From contig JANJXV010000014.1 in NCBI GenBank assembly GCA_024803745.1, positions 973,001 through 1,037,000 on the forward strand: DNA of 64,000 nucleotides. The letters are read 5' to 3'. This stretch comes from Megascapheus bottae. Lineage: Eukaryota; Chordata; Mammalia; Rodentia; Geomyidae. Position numbers and translations under genes: made by a program. Positions 21,270 through 32,815 of this stretch are shown here, piece by piece (within the stretch, counting starts at the first letter, position 1; each line of letters starts with the position of its first letter). Under the pieces are notes generated by a model, which worked only from the letters and a program-made list of their open reading frames with translations, did no database searches and had not been told where the DNA came from.

Positions 21270-22050
21270 AGACTCCTTAGACGCACTCCTGCCGCCGTCG
21301 GCCAAGCGTCTTTAGCAACGCGAAGATGCTCCCGCAGTCCCCCGAAGGAATGCTGATGGCTACCAGCGCCGGGCTCCCCGGGTGACAGGCCCTTTAAGCC
21401 TCGGGTAGGGCCAGCAGATCCGGGCACGCGGGCCAGCACGCGCCGCACCTGGCTGCGCCTCCCGTCCCCGGCACGGGCGAGGCGGCAGCTCGGCCCGGCC
21501 TGGCCCGGCGCGGCCCGGAGGAGATCCGGGGGAGGACACCGCCGCGCGGCCTCGGCAGCCCGCGGGCTTCTTCGCGCGCAGGCCGGGCCGCCGCCCCGCG
21601 GTCCTCATCCCCCGGCGCGGAGGACGCCCCCAGGCTCGCCGCCGCCGCGCGGGCCTGCCCCAGGGATCTCCCAGATCCCCGCACCAGGGGACGACACTCT
21701 CCCCACCGAGACGCGGCCGAGTCGCCGTCACTGACCTGAGGTGGCAGTGCGGCCGCCGCGCAGCCGCTTCCGGCCTGGAGACGACGCCCCTCCCGCCACG
21801 GACCTCGGACGCGGGCAAGATGGCGGCCGAGGCGGCGCGGTCCGTGACCAAGGCCACCAGCTGGGGCCGGGGCCGGGACCACAGCGCCTGGGCCTGGCCT
21901 GGGGAGCTCCCAGCCCCTGAGCTCCGCCCAGCGCTCACTCCCCGCCGCCTGCTCCTGAACGGGGCCCTCCGATTCAAGCCCCGCCTCCCTCCCTGAATCA
22001 GAGGCCCCGCCCCCGGGCGCACCTCTTACCTAGCCACGCCCATCGAGCCT
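21270..22050 (-). promoter_or_regulatory. MIOS: CpG-island promoter of MIOS
   Basis: An abrupt GC- and CpG-rich block of about 780 bp sits in otherwise AT-rich DNA. It contains a YY1-type element (CAAGATGGCGGC read on plus, 21816-21827), GC boxes (for example CCCCGCCCCC near 22004-22014) and, just outside, a minus-strand CCAAT box (attgg on plus, 22067-22071). No TATA box is evident. This is the layout of a housekeeping promoter, fitting a constitutively expressed nutrient-sensing component. Long GC-rich open frames inside it are chance frames. Confidence 0.85.
21736..21840 (-). other. MIOS: probable non-coding first exon of MIOS (5' UTR)
   Basis: The first coding exon has an acceptor 40 nt before its ATG, so an upstream non-coding exon is needed. 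Within the CpG island the best minus-strand donor is CTCAG followed by GTCAGTG, with the exon ending at 21736. It implies a 5450-bp first intron. The transcription start is not fixed by the sequence; the right-hand boundary given is nominal. Confidence 0.55.
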
Positions 22051-22284
22051 GCCCAGTGGAATGGCTATTGGGATGTCCTGGGGTTTTGTGTGGCCTATAA
22101 GTGCCTGAAAAGGGTCATCAAGATCTCGACACACTCTATCTTATTTGATAGTTTTCAATTTCTATTAAAATTTGTCTCATGGGCTATATAGTTAGAAATC
22201 TGAGCTCATTCCACACACACCTCTGGAACACTTAGTAGGTTCCCAGCACCAGAGACACAGTCTCTGGGAAACCTACGGTGGGCT

Positions 22285-22725
22285 TGATGGTTTTTTGTTG
22301 TTTGGTGGTTTTTGTTGTTGTTTTGCCTGGACTGTGGCTTGAACTCAGTTCATAAACAGGTCAGCCTAGGCGCTGACCTTGACTCCCTTTGAGCTCAAGG
22401 CTAGTGCTCTACCACTTGACCACAGCACCACTTCCTGCATTTTTGATTATTTTATTAGAGATAAGAGTCTCACAGACGGGCCGGGAGTTTGACCTAGTGG
22501 TAGAGTGCTTGCCTAGCACTCTACCTTCTAGTGGTAGAGCTCTAGCCTTGAGAAAGTCCAAGGACAGTGCTGAGGCCCTGAGCTCAAGCCAAGGACTGGC
22601 AAAAAAAAAAAAAAAGTTTCACAGACTTTACTGCCCCGGCTGGCTTTGAGCCACCATCTTCAGATCTCAACTTTCTCAGTATCTAGGATTACAGGCCTGT
22701 GGACCCAGCTGTGGTGACTTTTTAA
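22285..22725 (-). repeat. B1-like composite SINE containing a nested IDL-Geo SINE
   Basis: Outer minus-strand SINE: 22285-22477 and 22627-22725. An inner plus-strand IDL-Geo copy (22478-22614) is inserted within it. The duplicated outer sequence is agtctcacagac (22466-22477) and agtttcacagac (22615-22626). The inner copy lost the end of its left monomer and the start of its right monomer. 22730-23500 to the right shows nothing recognisable. Confidence 0.88.
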
Positions 22726-23503
22726 GGTTAATACAGTACTACACAAGTGTCTCTTGCTTCCTCGTTGTAGATGGGTGAAAGCTTCTATGAGAACCACTAG
22801 ACTGAGACAAGAAAGTTGAATATGTAATTAGCCAGGAAAGAACACAGTACAGACAGGGATGGGAGAGGGAAGCCTTCTATAGTTGAAAAAAAAGTCAGTG
22901 CTGGGTCAAGAGGGTGGGTATAGTAACAGGCAGCCAGTAGCTACAGTAGTGCTGGTGCACTTACATGTAGTTTTCCTTTTCTGGTTCTCTCTCTACCCTT
23001 TCATCAACCAATGTCTAAAAAGATTACATGGAAAATTCTAGACCTAAACCATATGTAGGAATACCTAAGCTGTATATACTTAGCTCTCAGGATTATTAAA
23101 TATTTCATACTTCATCACTTTCATCACATATAGCCTACTGCTATATCCCAATGGCTAAATCATTCGTCTTATCATAGGAGGCATTTTACCATAAAGTACA
23201 AAGAAGAGTTAGTTCAGTGAAATAAAATATGTAAAGAGATCACATTTACTCCAGCTCACCATTTAAAAGTCCAAATGGTCACAGATTAAAACTGTATGTC
23301 ACATGTTTTTTTTCTTGTCATATCTACCCTAAATAATAAAGAATAATGATTCTTAACAGTGTATACCTTAAGTATTAAGTATAGGTTGTATACAAAATAC
23401 CATACCATTTTTTTATAAAGCACTTGAGCATTTACAGATCTTAGTATATTTGGGGCCTCTTGCATGGATACGCAGAAGTGGAGAAAGATTAAGATGTTGT
23501 ATT

Positions 23504-26023
23504 AGAAAGTTAGGAGGGATATAATTCATCACATCAACAGGAGCAGGGACAAGAATCACATGATTGTCTCAATAGATGGAAAAAACACATTTGACAAGAC
23601 CCAACACCACTTTATGCTAAAAGCTCTGGAGAAACGAGGAATCCATGGAACATTCCTCAGTATAATAAAGGCTGTGTATGACAAACCCACAGCTAGCTTT
23701 TCACTTAATGGTGAAAAACTAAGGCCATGTCCTCTAAAATCAGGAACCATGCAAAGATGCCCACTCTCTCCACTCCTCTTTAACCTAGTATTAGAATTCC
23801 TGGCCAGAGCAATAAGGTAAGAAGCAAGCATAAAGGAGATCTAAATAGGGAAAGAGGAAGTAAAACTCTCCCTCTTTGCAGATGATATGGTTCTGCATTT
23901 AAAGAACCCTATAGACTCCATTCCCAAGGTGCTTGAGCTGATTCAAAACTTTGACAAGGTAACAGGATATAAAATTAACTCTCAAAAATCAACCGCTTTT
24001 CTATGTGCCAATGAGAGGATCGAGGCAGAAATCAGGAAAGCAACTCCTTTTGCAATAGCTTAAAAGAAAATAAAGTACCTAGGAATTAACCTAACTAAGA
24101 ATGTAAAGGATCTTTATGGTGAAAACTTTAAAATTCTGAAAAAAGAAATTAAAGCAAAACTGAGGAAATTTAAAAAAAAAAAACCTCCCATACTCCTGGA
24201 TTAGAAGAATTAACATCGTGAAAATGGCAATCTTGCCAAGGGCTATCTACAAATTCAATGCAATACCCATCAATATCCCAATGTCATTCTTTAAGGAAAT
24301 AGAAGAGGCAACCCAAAATTCCATATGGAATAATAAAAGATCCTGTATAGCAAAAACAATCCTTAAGAGAAAGAACAGCATAAGAGGAATTTCAATATCA
24401 AACTTTAGACTCTATTACGGAGTTATAGTAACCAAAACAGCTTTATCCTGCACAAGAACAGGCCTGAGGACTAATGGAGTAGAACTGAAGACCCAGAAAT
24501 CAACCTACAGACCTATGGCCACCTAATCTTTGATGAGGGAGCCAAAAAAAAATAGAATGGAAGAAAGATAGCCTCTTCAACAAGTGGTGCTGGCAGAACT
24601 GGTTAAACACCTGTAGAAAACTAAAGTTGGATCCTTCTATGTCACCTTGCACAAGGATTAACTTCAAACAAATCAAAGACCTTGAGGTAAAAGCAGATGC
24701 ACTGAAAACTTTACAAAAAGGAATAGGAGAGACACTAGGTCTCCTTGGCACAGATAGAAACTTTCTGAATAAAGACCCAGAAACACAACAAATCAAAGAC
24801 AGTTTGGATAAGTGAGATTGTATTAAATGGCAGAGCTTCTGTATGGCAAAGGACATAGGTAGCAAACTACCTATGCAGTTCTCTCCACAGAGTGGGAGAA
24901 GGTCTTCACTACCCATACAACAAACAAAGTCCTCATATCGAAAATATATGAACAGCTCAAAAAATTGAATCACTCCAACACTAATCTCCAAAGAAACAAC
25001 CATCCCATTGAAAGATGGGCCAAAGACTTAAAAAGAGTCTTCTCTGAAAAAGTAATAAGAATGGCCAATAGACACATGAAGAAAAGCTCAACATCTCTGG
25101 CCATAAAAGAAATGCAAATCAAAACAGCTCTGAGATTCCACCTCACTTCAGGTAGAATGGCCATTATCAAGAAATCTAATAATAACAGATGCTGGCAAGA
25201 ATGTGGCCAGGAGGGATCACTACTACACTGTTGGTGGGAGTGTAAACTGGTTCAACCACTCTGGAAAGCAGTATGGTGGTTCCTCAAAAGACTAAGCATA
25301 GAGCTCCCCTATGACCCAGCGATTCCACTACTTGTCATTTACCCAATTGTCCAGAAGCAAGGACATACTAAATCCACTAGCACAATGATGTTCTTTACAA
25401 CACTATTTACCATGGCAAAGATATGGAACCAACCCAGATGCCCCTCAGTGGATGACTGAATCAACAAGATGTGGTATTTATACAAAATGAAAGTCTATGC
25501 TGCCATCAGAATGAATGACATCAGCCAATTTGTAAGGAAATGGAAAGACTTGGAAAAAAATCATAAGTGAAGTAAGCCAGATTCTAAGGAACATAGACTC
25601 AATAGTTTCCCTCATTTGTCATAATTAGTATAAACCTTGAACTCTCCTAACAGAGGTTTACAATAGGGCAAAACCTAGATACATAAGACTATATAGGATG
25701 AGGCTAAATGAAAGGACTTCCAGGATATGGAAACAAGAGCTATATGATGTGTGTGATTGCTGTTCTTAATGTACTATGTTTTTTCTCATCTCTTTTGCTG
25801 TCCCTTGGTTATCTCATATTGTTACAGTATCTACATTGTTATCTGGTGTATTGTATATATGTTCATTTGTTTATTTGAAATAGGATAGGGAAGGGGGAAA
25901 CAGGATGATGGGAGGGGGAGGGGAAGGGAAAGGGGTACAAAAAGATGAGAAGGGGTATCAATGTTTGTGAAGAGATGCACCTTCTATCTGGCAGATATAA
26001 TGTAACCCTTCTATTAACTGCAA

Positions 26024-26066
<43 letters not shown>

Positions 26067-26088
26067 GAAAAAGAAAGCCAGGAGGATA
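23504..26088 (+). mobile_element. LINE-1, 5'-truncated, ORF2 3' part and 3' UTR, broken frame
   Basis: Translations match the L1 ORF2 reverse transcriptase and C-terminal region: [10 protein letters not shown] and [14 protein letters not shown] (23560-23820), FADDMV with the catalytic DD (about 23873-23893), and later [20 protein letters not shown]. Frameshifts and stops (for example after 23820, 24060 and 24815) make it inactive. The 3' UTR has a G-rich tract and ends in (AAAT)n at about 26022-26066. Possible imperfect target duplications are agaaagttaggagggata (23504-23521) and agaaagccaggaggata (26072-26088). Confidence 0.93.
25909..25934 (+). repeat. G-rich L1 3' UTR tract, predicted quadruplex
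   Basis: Five runs of three or more G separated by one to three bases within 26 bp. G-rich tracts of this sort are a known feature of mammalian L1 3' UTRs; folding is inferred. Confidence 0.7.
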
Positions 26089-26089
26089 C

Positions 26090-27170
26090 AGCATAGTGAA
26101 TTTGAATGAACTTTTTCCTAAGACAATTATGGAGTCATTGTAGAATTTTAATGAAGAGAGTAGTCCCAACAAGCTACTCCGTGGGAAGTCAGAAAGATAT
26201 CATATTTGAATGAGAGATGGGTTTTCAGCATTATGAGGGAGAAGGGGTAATTTAGCAGGTGATTTGAACACATCATGTTAGTTGACCAAGTGAGTGACAA
26301 AGAGTATATAAACAATATGCTGATTGTCTTGTCGATCCTAATGATCCTTCAGAAAGATAGTTTTAACAAAAGAATGAGAACTGCTGTCTTAGAGAAAGTG
26401 CCTCCCTTTTTATTTTGGCGCATTTTGGAAGACTCAGGACTTAAGCAAGTAATGAATGACTGAGAGAAGATACCACAAGACTCATCATTTCACTATCTTC
26501 TCAGTGGTTTGGCCTTGTTCCCATGTCCCCATTACAACAATACAGCTATGTTCCCTTATCCACTCCTGACACATGTATCTGAGGAAACCATTCTTGAATT
26601 GTAGATCACTTTGTCTACTTCGGTAAGAAACTAATAGGAAGGAATGTCCACAGACTCCTACTGCTTCCTATCTGCCTTCATTTATTCCCAATCTCATCTT
26701 CTTCTAGTTGACTTGAAGAACGATGAAAGACTATACATGTTTCTTCCTTCTGAAACCTGGCAACATGAATTTGCTCCTTTCCCGTGTATCTTTAACATTT
26801 CCATTTTTACTGCCTCAAGTCACTTCCATATTCTACCCAAAAGATGAGACCATTCATACCTGCACTCTCTGATCTTACTTATCTCTGAAATTCACTCTAC
26901 TCAGTCTTTTATGTTCTCATGCCATTTGTCAAAGGTGTTAGAAATGGTTGAGATGTTGGGATATAACATAGGAATAAGGATATCAATTGGACTTTGCAAG
27001 GCAAATATCTCGCAAACAAGCACACCGAGCAAGCAGGCTGCTCCCTTGTACTCTAACTAAGCAGGCCCTGCCCTGCTGTTCCCTTTGTCTGAGCTTAACT
27101 TCATTATCTGCAAAGGGATGTAGCTTTATTAACAGGATGTAACGAAAATTGAAGAAGCTTCTAACAGCTT
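26090..27170. other. unassigned sequence, partly old-repeat-like
   Basis: 26100-26460 recalls the purine-rich part of an ancient mammalian repeat (gagggagaaggggtaattta and neighbours). 26930-27170 has no clear identity; it could be a diverged LTR. No open frame has homology I recognise. Confidence 0.3.
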
Positions 27171-27171
27171 G

Positions 27172-27400
27172 TTTTTGTTATTGTTGTTGATCGTGGGGCT
27201 TGAACTCTGGGCCTGGGTGCGGTCCCTGCGCTCTTCATTCTACCACTTGAGCCACAGCACCACTTCTGGTTTTCTGGTGGTTAATTGGAGATGAGAGTCT
27301 CAAGAAATTCTGTGCCAGGGCTGGCTTTGTACCTGGATCCTCTGATCTCAACCTCCTGAGTAACTAGGATTATAGGTGTGAGCCACCAGTACCTGGATAT
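27172..27400 (-). repeat. B1-like composite SINE
   Basis: On plus from gttgttgatcgtggggcttg to attataggtgtgagccacca. 27400-28000 that follows is plain AT-rich sequence. Confidence 0.85.
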
Positions 27401-28019
27401 ATTACTATATCTTAAAACATTAATCTTCAAAAAGTTACTTTGGGCTAGGTAAGAATATGCCTCAGTGATAAACTAATGACACAACATGTATAAAGCCATG
27501 GGGGCCATTCCCACAACTATAAAAAAAATTCTTGCACATTTCCAAATAAAATTTGGAAATCAATGTACTTTGTTAAATATTTCAGAATTATGTCTAATAG
27601 TTTCATAATAAAATTATGTATTTGCGTTCTAATGCATTTTAAATATTTATATTAGAAATAAGTTACTTCACACTTCAAATGCACCCAAAGAAATTAAAAT
27701 GCCATAGCTATAGATTTGCATTTTCATTAAAACATTTGTGTGAGTGAACTAGTATTTAATTACAGAAAATTTTTGTCTATTTTTTCCTTCAGCTTATATT
27801 TCTATTTTGTTATTTCCCCCCATTGGATTGTTTAATTATTTAACAAGTAATTATATGGCTCTATCACATGCCAGGTATTTTACCACGAAGACTTTTTTGA
27901 GATACTGTCTCAAACAATTTCCTGGAAACAATTTCAAGAGGGAAATTAGAATGGAGGACATCCCTTGGTGAATATTCTTGGGATCATTGATTATGGATGA
28001 TGTGAAGGAGGAATTGGAT

Positions 28020-28510
28020 TAGGCCGAGAGAGAAAGTGAGCAATGATTCAACACCAACAAAGCCCTACTGGATCCACAGGAACACTGGAACTGGTCTGGG
28101 TCTTCAGAGTTTTGCACTGGGATCAGAGCTCAGGTTCTGATACCACTCCACTGACGTAGATGTTTCACTGATGTGACCTACCATATGGAAGAGGAGTGAT
28201 TTTTGAGAGAGACCATTTCTTCAAATACGGCAGTTTTCCACAAGGCTGGCAGCTGAGGGCTGTCTGCTGGCAGAACTCCCAGAAGATGAAAGAACAGTCA
28301 TTATTGTTGAAGGATGCTCAGAAGTTGCACGCAAAACTATCATATCTTTGTCAAAGTTATGTGGATGACATTATTGTTTTTGTCCATTTTAAACATGAAA
28401 GCAGATGCACAGAATTATTTGAGTTGTTCAACTTAGGCACATTCATTGAGTTATGCAAGATCATCCATCCCTTAAATAGTGTAGCAAGGATATTCACCTA
28501 GACAATTTGG
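28020..28510 (+). pseudogene. possible fragment of an unidentified processed pseudogene
   Basis: Base composition is less AT-rich than its surroundings, and two frames give protein-like stretches. One contains EGCLLAELPEDERTVIIVEG near 28254-28315; another runs open from 28196 to 28501. No family was recognised, no exon structure is visible, and the stretch ends just before an L1 fragment. This is a weak call. Confidence 0.2.
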
Positions 28511-28562
28511 CTCCAGCACTGTGCTTTGTAACCACTGGTTCATGTACTATAAAAAGGGATAG

Positions 28563-29990
28563 CAGGCAGAACTGGTTATCACTTGCAGAAAACTAATTGA
28601 ATCCTTCTTTGTCACCTTGCACCAGGATTAACTCCAAAGGGATCAAAGACCTCGAGGTAAAAGCAGATGCACTGAAAACTTTACAAGAAGGAATAGGAGA
28701 TACACTAGGTCTCCTTAGCACAGGTCGAAACTTTCTTAATAAGGACCCAGAAACACAACACATCAAAGAAATTCTGGATAAGTGGGACTGCATTAAACTG
28801 CAGAGCTTCTGTATGGCAAAGGACATCACTAGCAAACTAACTAGAAAGCCCACAGAGTGGGAGAAGATCTTCACTAACCATACAATGGACAAAGGCCTCA
28901 TATCTAAAATACATCAACAGCTCAAAAAATTGAATCACTCCAATACTTATCTCCAAAGAAACAACCATCCCATTGAAAGATGGGCCCAAGGCTTAAAAAG
29001 AGACTTCTCTGAAGAAGAAATGAGAATGGCCTATAGACACATGAAGAAATGCTCAACATCTCTGGCCATAAAAGAAATGCAAATCAAAACAACTCTAAGA
29101 TTCCACCTCACTCCAGTTAGAATGGCTATGATCAAGAAATGTAATAACAACAGGTGCTGGAGGGGATGTGGCCAGGAGGGATCATTACTACACTGTTGGT
29201 GGGAGTGCAAACTCGTTCAACCACTCTGGAAAGCAGTATGGCGGTTCCTCAAAAGACTAAACATAGAGCTCTCCTATGACCCAGCAATTCCACTACTTGG
29301 CATTTACCCAATCGTCCAGAAACAAGGACATACTAAATCCACCAGCACAACAATGTACATTGCAGCACTATTTACCATAGCAAAGATATAGAACCAACCC
29401 AGATGCCCCTCAGTTGATGAGTGGATCAACAAGATGTGGTATTTCTACACATGGAATTCTACACGGCTGTCAGAAAGAACAACATTGCCCCATTTGTAAG
29501 GAAATGGAAAGACTTAGAAAAAGATCATATTAAGTGAAGTAAGTCAGACTCAAAGGAACATAGGCTCAATGGTTTCCCTCCTTTGTCATAATCAGTAGAA
29601 ACCTTGGGCTCTCAAAGGAGAGAGTTACAATAGAACAGAACCTAGATACATAAGACCATATAGTATGATGCTAAATGAGGACCTCCAGAATATAGAAACA
29701 AAAGCTATATAATGAGTGATTGTTGTCCTTAATGCACTATGTTATCTCTTTTGCTGTCCCTTGGTTATCTCATATTGTTACAGTATTTTACCTTGTTATC
29801 TGATATATTGTATATATGCTTATTTGGTTATTTGAAATAGGATAGGGAAGGGGGGAAACAAGATGAGGAGTGGAGGTCGGGGGGAGGGAAATGGGGACCA
29901 AGGCATAAGAAAGGGTATCAATGTTTGTGAAGTAATGAACCTTCTATCTGGTGAATATAATGTAACCCTTCTATTAATTACACTAAAAAA
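28563..29990 (+). mobile_element. LINE-1, 5'-truncated, with 264-codon ORF2 remnant
   Basis: The open frame at 28597-29391 encodes the C-terminal part of L1 ORF2 (PTEWEKIFTNHTMDKGLISK, then [19 protein letters not shown] with the cysteine-rich motif). The first stop is where the family continues WNQP, so a point change closes the frame. The 3' UTR with its G-rich tract (about 29843-29895) ends near ttctattaattacactaaa. It is the same subfamily as the copy at 23.5-26.1 kb but better preserved. It lacks the reverse transcriptase domain and is dead. Confidence 0.93.
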
Positions 29991-30199
29991 TATTTGTAAA
30001 ACGTTATAGCAACTTGAGCTAATTATATACAGCTCTTGAATGATATTTTGATTTTTAAGGGACAGCACAGGGGCCTGAACACAGGACCTCATGCTGCTGC
30101 TTCATGATTTGCTCATGACTGGTGCTCTATCATTATAGTTCTTAAAGTTATTTTTGTGTGTGTACTACTCCTGGGGCTTGAACTCAGGATCTGTGAGCT

Positions 30200-30464
30200 T
30201 TTGATTTTTAATTTTATTATTTTATTTATTTATCTATTTATTTATTTATTGTCTGTTGTGAGGCTTGAACCTGAACTCTTTTGCTTAAGGATGGTAATTT
30301 ACCACTTTGGGCTACAGTGTCATTTCCTTTTCTTCTGGTGCTTAATTGTAGATAAAGAATCTTACAGACTTTCCTGCTTGGGCTGGCTTTGAACAATGAT
30401 TCTCAGATATGTATATGCCTCCTGAGTATTTAGGATTACAGGCGTGAGCCACTGATACCTGGCC
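30200..30464 (-). repeat. (TTTA)n tract and B1-like composite SINE
   Basis: ATTT units at 30207-30250 precede a diverged minus-strand SINE whose end reads aggattacaggcgtgagcca. The tract is at the SINE tail. Confidence 0.75.
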
Positions 30465-30805
30465 ACTAAAATAATTTTCTACAGAAGGGATTGACAAAGC
30501 TTTTGGAGGGTAATGGGTCAGCAAATGTTTTCAGCATTGCAGCTCTCTTGGCTCTGTCACAACTATTTGCTTTCACTGTATCAATACAGAGCCTGCCATG
30601 AGTAGTGTCAATACAAATGGGGATAGCTATGCACCAGCGAAGTGTTACAGAAACAGGTGGCAGGATGGATTGGCTTGCCACCCTATATTAGATGTTTTTT
30701 GAAATATGGAGGAAATACTTAAGGCTTTTAGGCACAAAATAATATTAAAAGAAATAAACACACTAATGGTCTTTATGTTAACCTTATTTTTATTTATTTA
30801 TTTAT

Positions 30806-30994
30806 TTTTGCCAGTCCTGGGCTTGAGGTCAGGGCCTGAGCACTGTCTTTGGACTTTCTCAAGGCTAGAGCTCTACCACTTGAGCCGCAGCACCACTTCT
30901 GGCTATTTTCTATGTATGTGGTACCAAGGAATGGAACCCGGGTTTTCGTGCATGTTAAGCAAGCATTCTACCACTAGGCCAAACTCCCAGCCCA
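30806..30994 (-). repeat. IDL-Geo SINE (left of a tandem pair)
   Basis: Full length, preceded by TTTA repeats. No target duplication of its own is visible on the right; see the neighbouring copy. Confidence 0.9.
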
Positions 30995-31007
30995 TTATTA
31001 TTATTTT

Positions 31008-31201
31008 TTTTTTTTTGCCAGTCCTGGGCTTGAGCTCAGGGCCTGAGCACTGTCCTTGGTCTTTCTCAAGGCTAGAGCTCTACCACTTGAGCCTCAGCAC
31101 CACTTCTGGCTTTTTTCTATGCATGTGGTACCAAGAAATCGAACACAGGTCTTCATGCATGCTAGGCAAGCACTCTACCAATAGGCCAAATTCCCGGCCC
31201 C
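31008..31201 (-). repeat. IDL-Geo SINE (right of a tandem pair)
   Basis: Full length, same orientation as the preceding copy. The repeat ccttattttta occurs left of the pair (about 30782) and right of it (about 31206), so it brackets both. The left copy probably inserted into this copy's tail. Confidence 0.9.
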
Positions 31202-31204
31202 GTT

Positions 31205-32075
31205 ATCCTTATTTTTAACAGTAGAATATTTGAGGATTTTTTGGGGGGCAATCTCAAATTAATGGGTCATCTTTGAGTACAGATCAAAGGGCACATGTCA
31301 AGAGGTGGGTCACAAGAAGTCAAAAAGGGATAAAGAGTTTAGGGAAAAGCATGCACATCTCATCTTTGGGCAGGATCTCCGTATAATGTCAAGTACTCAG
31401 AATCCTATGCCTTTACTCAGACACAAGCCAAACACAAACCAGTTGTTTCATGCTTATAAAAAGCCTTCTTTACACGTACCATTTGCTCAAATTTCATGCA
31501 ATTGGTCAAATTTTTCATGAGGCTCTAGGATCCTAACCGATTAGAAATTGTCAATCTTTTTCTATGAATGTATAAATATTTTATACCTGGAAGTCTATTT
31601 GTTCCATGTTTTCAGGTACTCAACTTGTCTAGAATGCTGTCACCATTGATAAGTAAGCATAGATGAATTTTAGAAATCTTTACTTACAAAACAGTCAGTA
31701 AGTAGGTTTGTCTCATAACAGTTTGTTGTCACCTGTGGAGATATCCACAGTATTATCAATAATATTGTTGGTTGCAAAGAACCCTTCTTTGTTCTGGACA
31801 ACTGCCTTATTGTGTATACTTCTGATGAAGTGATCAGCCACACTATCTCTAATACAGATGATAGACAGTGATTCTCCCCTCATCCAATCAGAAAACACCA
31901 TTCATATGGTAGTATTGAATCAGGGAGGAGCACATGAATTTGTGGCTTTAGTACTATAGATGGCAAGGAAGAGACTTTTACCTTTATTGGGTGACCACTG
32001 GAGAAATGTATATGTGGGATTATCAGTGGATAAGTGCCTTCCCTTGGTGGGTTTGAAGCCAAACTGAGCAGAAAT
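31205..32075. other. unassigned sequence
   Basis: No gene, repeat family or long-range structure recognised. Short open frames here have no recognisable homology. Confidence 0.4.
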
Positions 32076-32079
32076 GTTC

Positions 32080-32220
32080 ATGAGACTGTTATCTCCAATT
32101 AATCACATATGCTGGAGATGGAGTTGTGGCTCGAGTGGTAAAGCACTATCCTTGAGCACAAAAGGTCAGGGGCAGAGCCCAGGCCGATACCTAGGGTTCA
32201 AGCCCCAGAACCAGCACATA
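32080..32220 (+). repeat. 5'-truncated B1-like composite SINE
   Basis: It begins at GAGACTGTTATCTCCAATTA in the middle of the element and continues with the right monomer (TTGTGGCTCGAGTGGTAAAG). A CA-rich tail extends to 32282. Confidence 0.8.
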
Positions 32221-32815
32221 CACACTCCTGCACATTCACATGTGCACCCATCTGTGCATGCTCGTGGACACACACACACACGTGCATAAAGTTCTAGCTA
32301 CAGTCTAAGACTTAAAGTTAGATTTAGAACTTAAATCCTATATTTGCCTAACTTTTTCCATGATTAGGCATACCTAATTCATTGGTTGGATGGTATTAAT
32401 ATTTGCTCATATACTTTGATTCATTTATTATGATTACCTAAGAGATATCTACTACTCTGGTTGCCTGTGATCTACAGTTTGCAAACTTAGGATCCCATGC
32501 CCAAGTCTGTTCTGCTGTTTGTTTTTGTGTATAGAACTTTGATTTTGTAAAATTCACCTTTTTCTTTTTATGTGTACTCTACTTGGATTGAAGCAAATAT
32601 ATGAGTGTGTGTATATATATATATATGTATATACATATATATTCTTGATTAAGGCCTACTTAATCAACAATTTAGGAGCTAAGTTTTTAACTATGCTTTA
32701 TATTTCATTAGGTATTAATTTAGAGATTTCCTTTATTCCCTCATAAAAATATTTTCCCTTCTGCTTTCATCCTCTCATTTTTCTATCAAAAAAACCCCGA
32801 TGTTACCATAGTTAA

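Larger units (their letters stand above)
16285..21735 (-). other. MIOS: MIOS intron 1 (within 5' UTR)
   Basis: This intron of about 5.45 kb separates the proposed CpG-island exon from the first coding exon. 16290-17400 and 17830-18270 show nothing recognisable beyond AT-rich sequence. The rest holds SINE copies, an L2-like remnant near 18280-18620 and a (TTCC)n tract at 20208. 20480-21260 is plain sequence next to the CpG island, with a T-run at 21149. Confidence 0.55.

Noticed and set aside
21360..22022. 220- and 162-codon minus-strand open frames in the CpG island
   Set aside because: High GC removes stop codons; Arg/Pro/Ala/Gly-rich translations with no domain. The region is promoter and 5' UTR.
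23560..25459. Reverse-transcriptase frames as a possible retron or defence-type RT
   Set aside because: Motifs and flanking order are those of L1 ORF2, with an L1 3' UTR and AAAT tail; the frame is broken.
30706..31218. 170-codon plus-strand frame
   Set aside because: It reads through two tandem IDL-Geo SINEs; the repeated [14 protein letters not shown] peptide recurs at every minus-oriented copy in the window.
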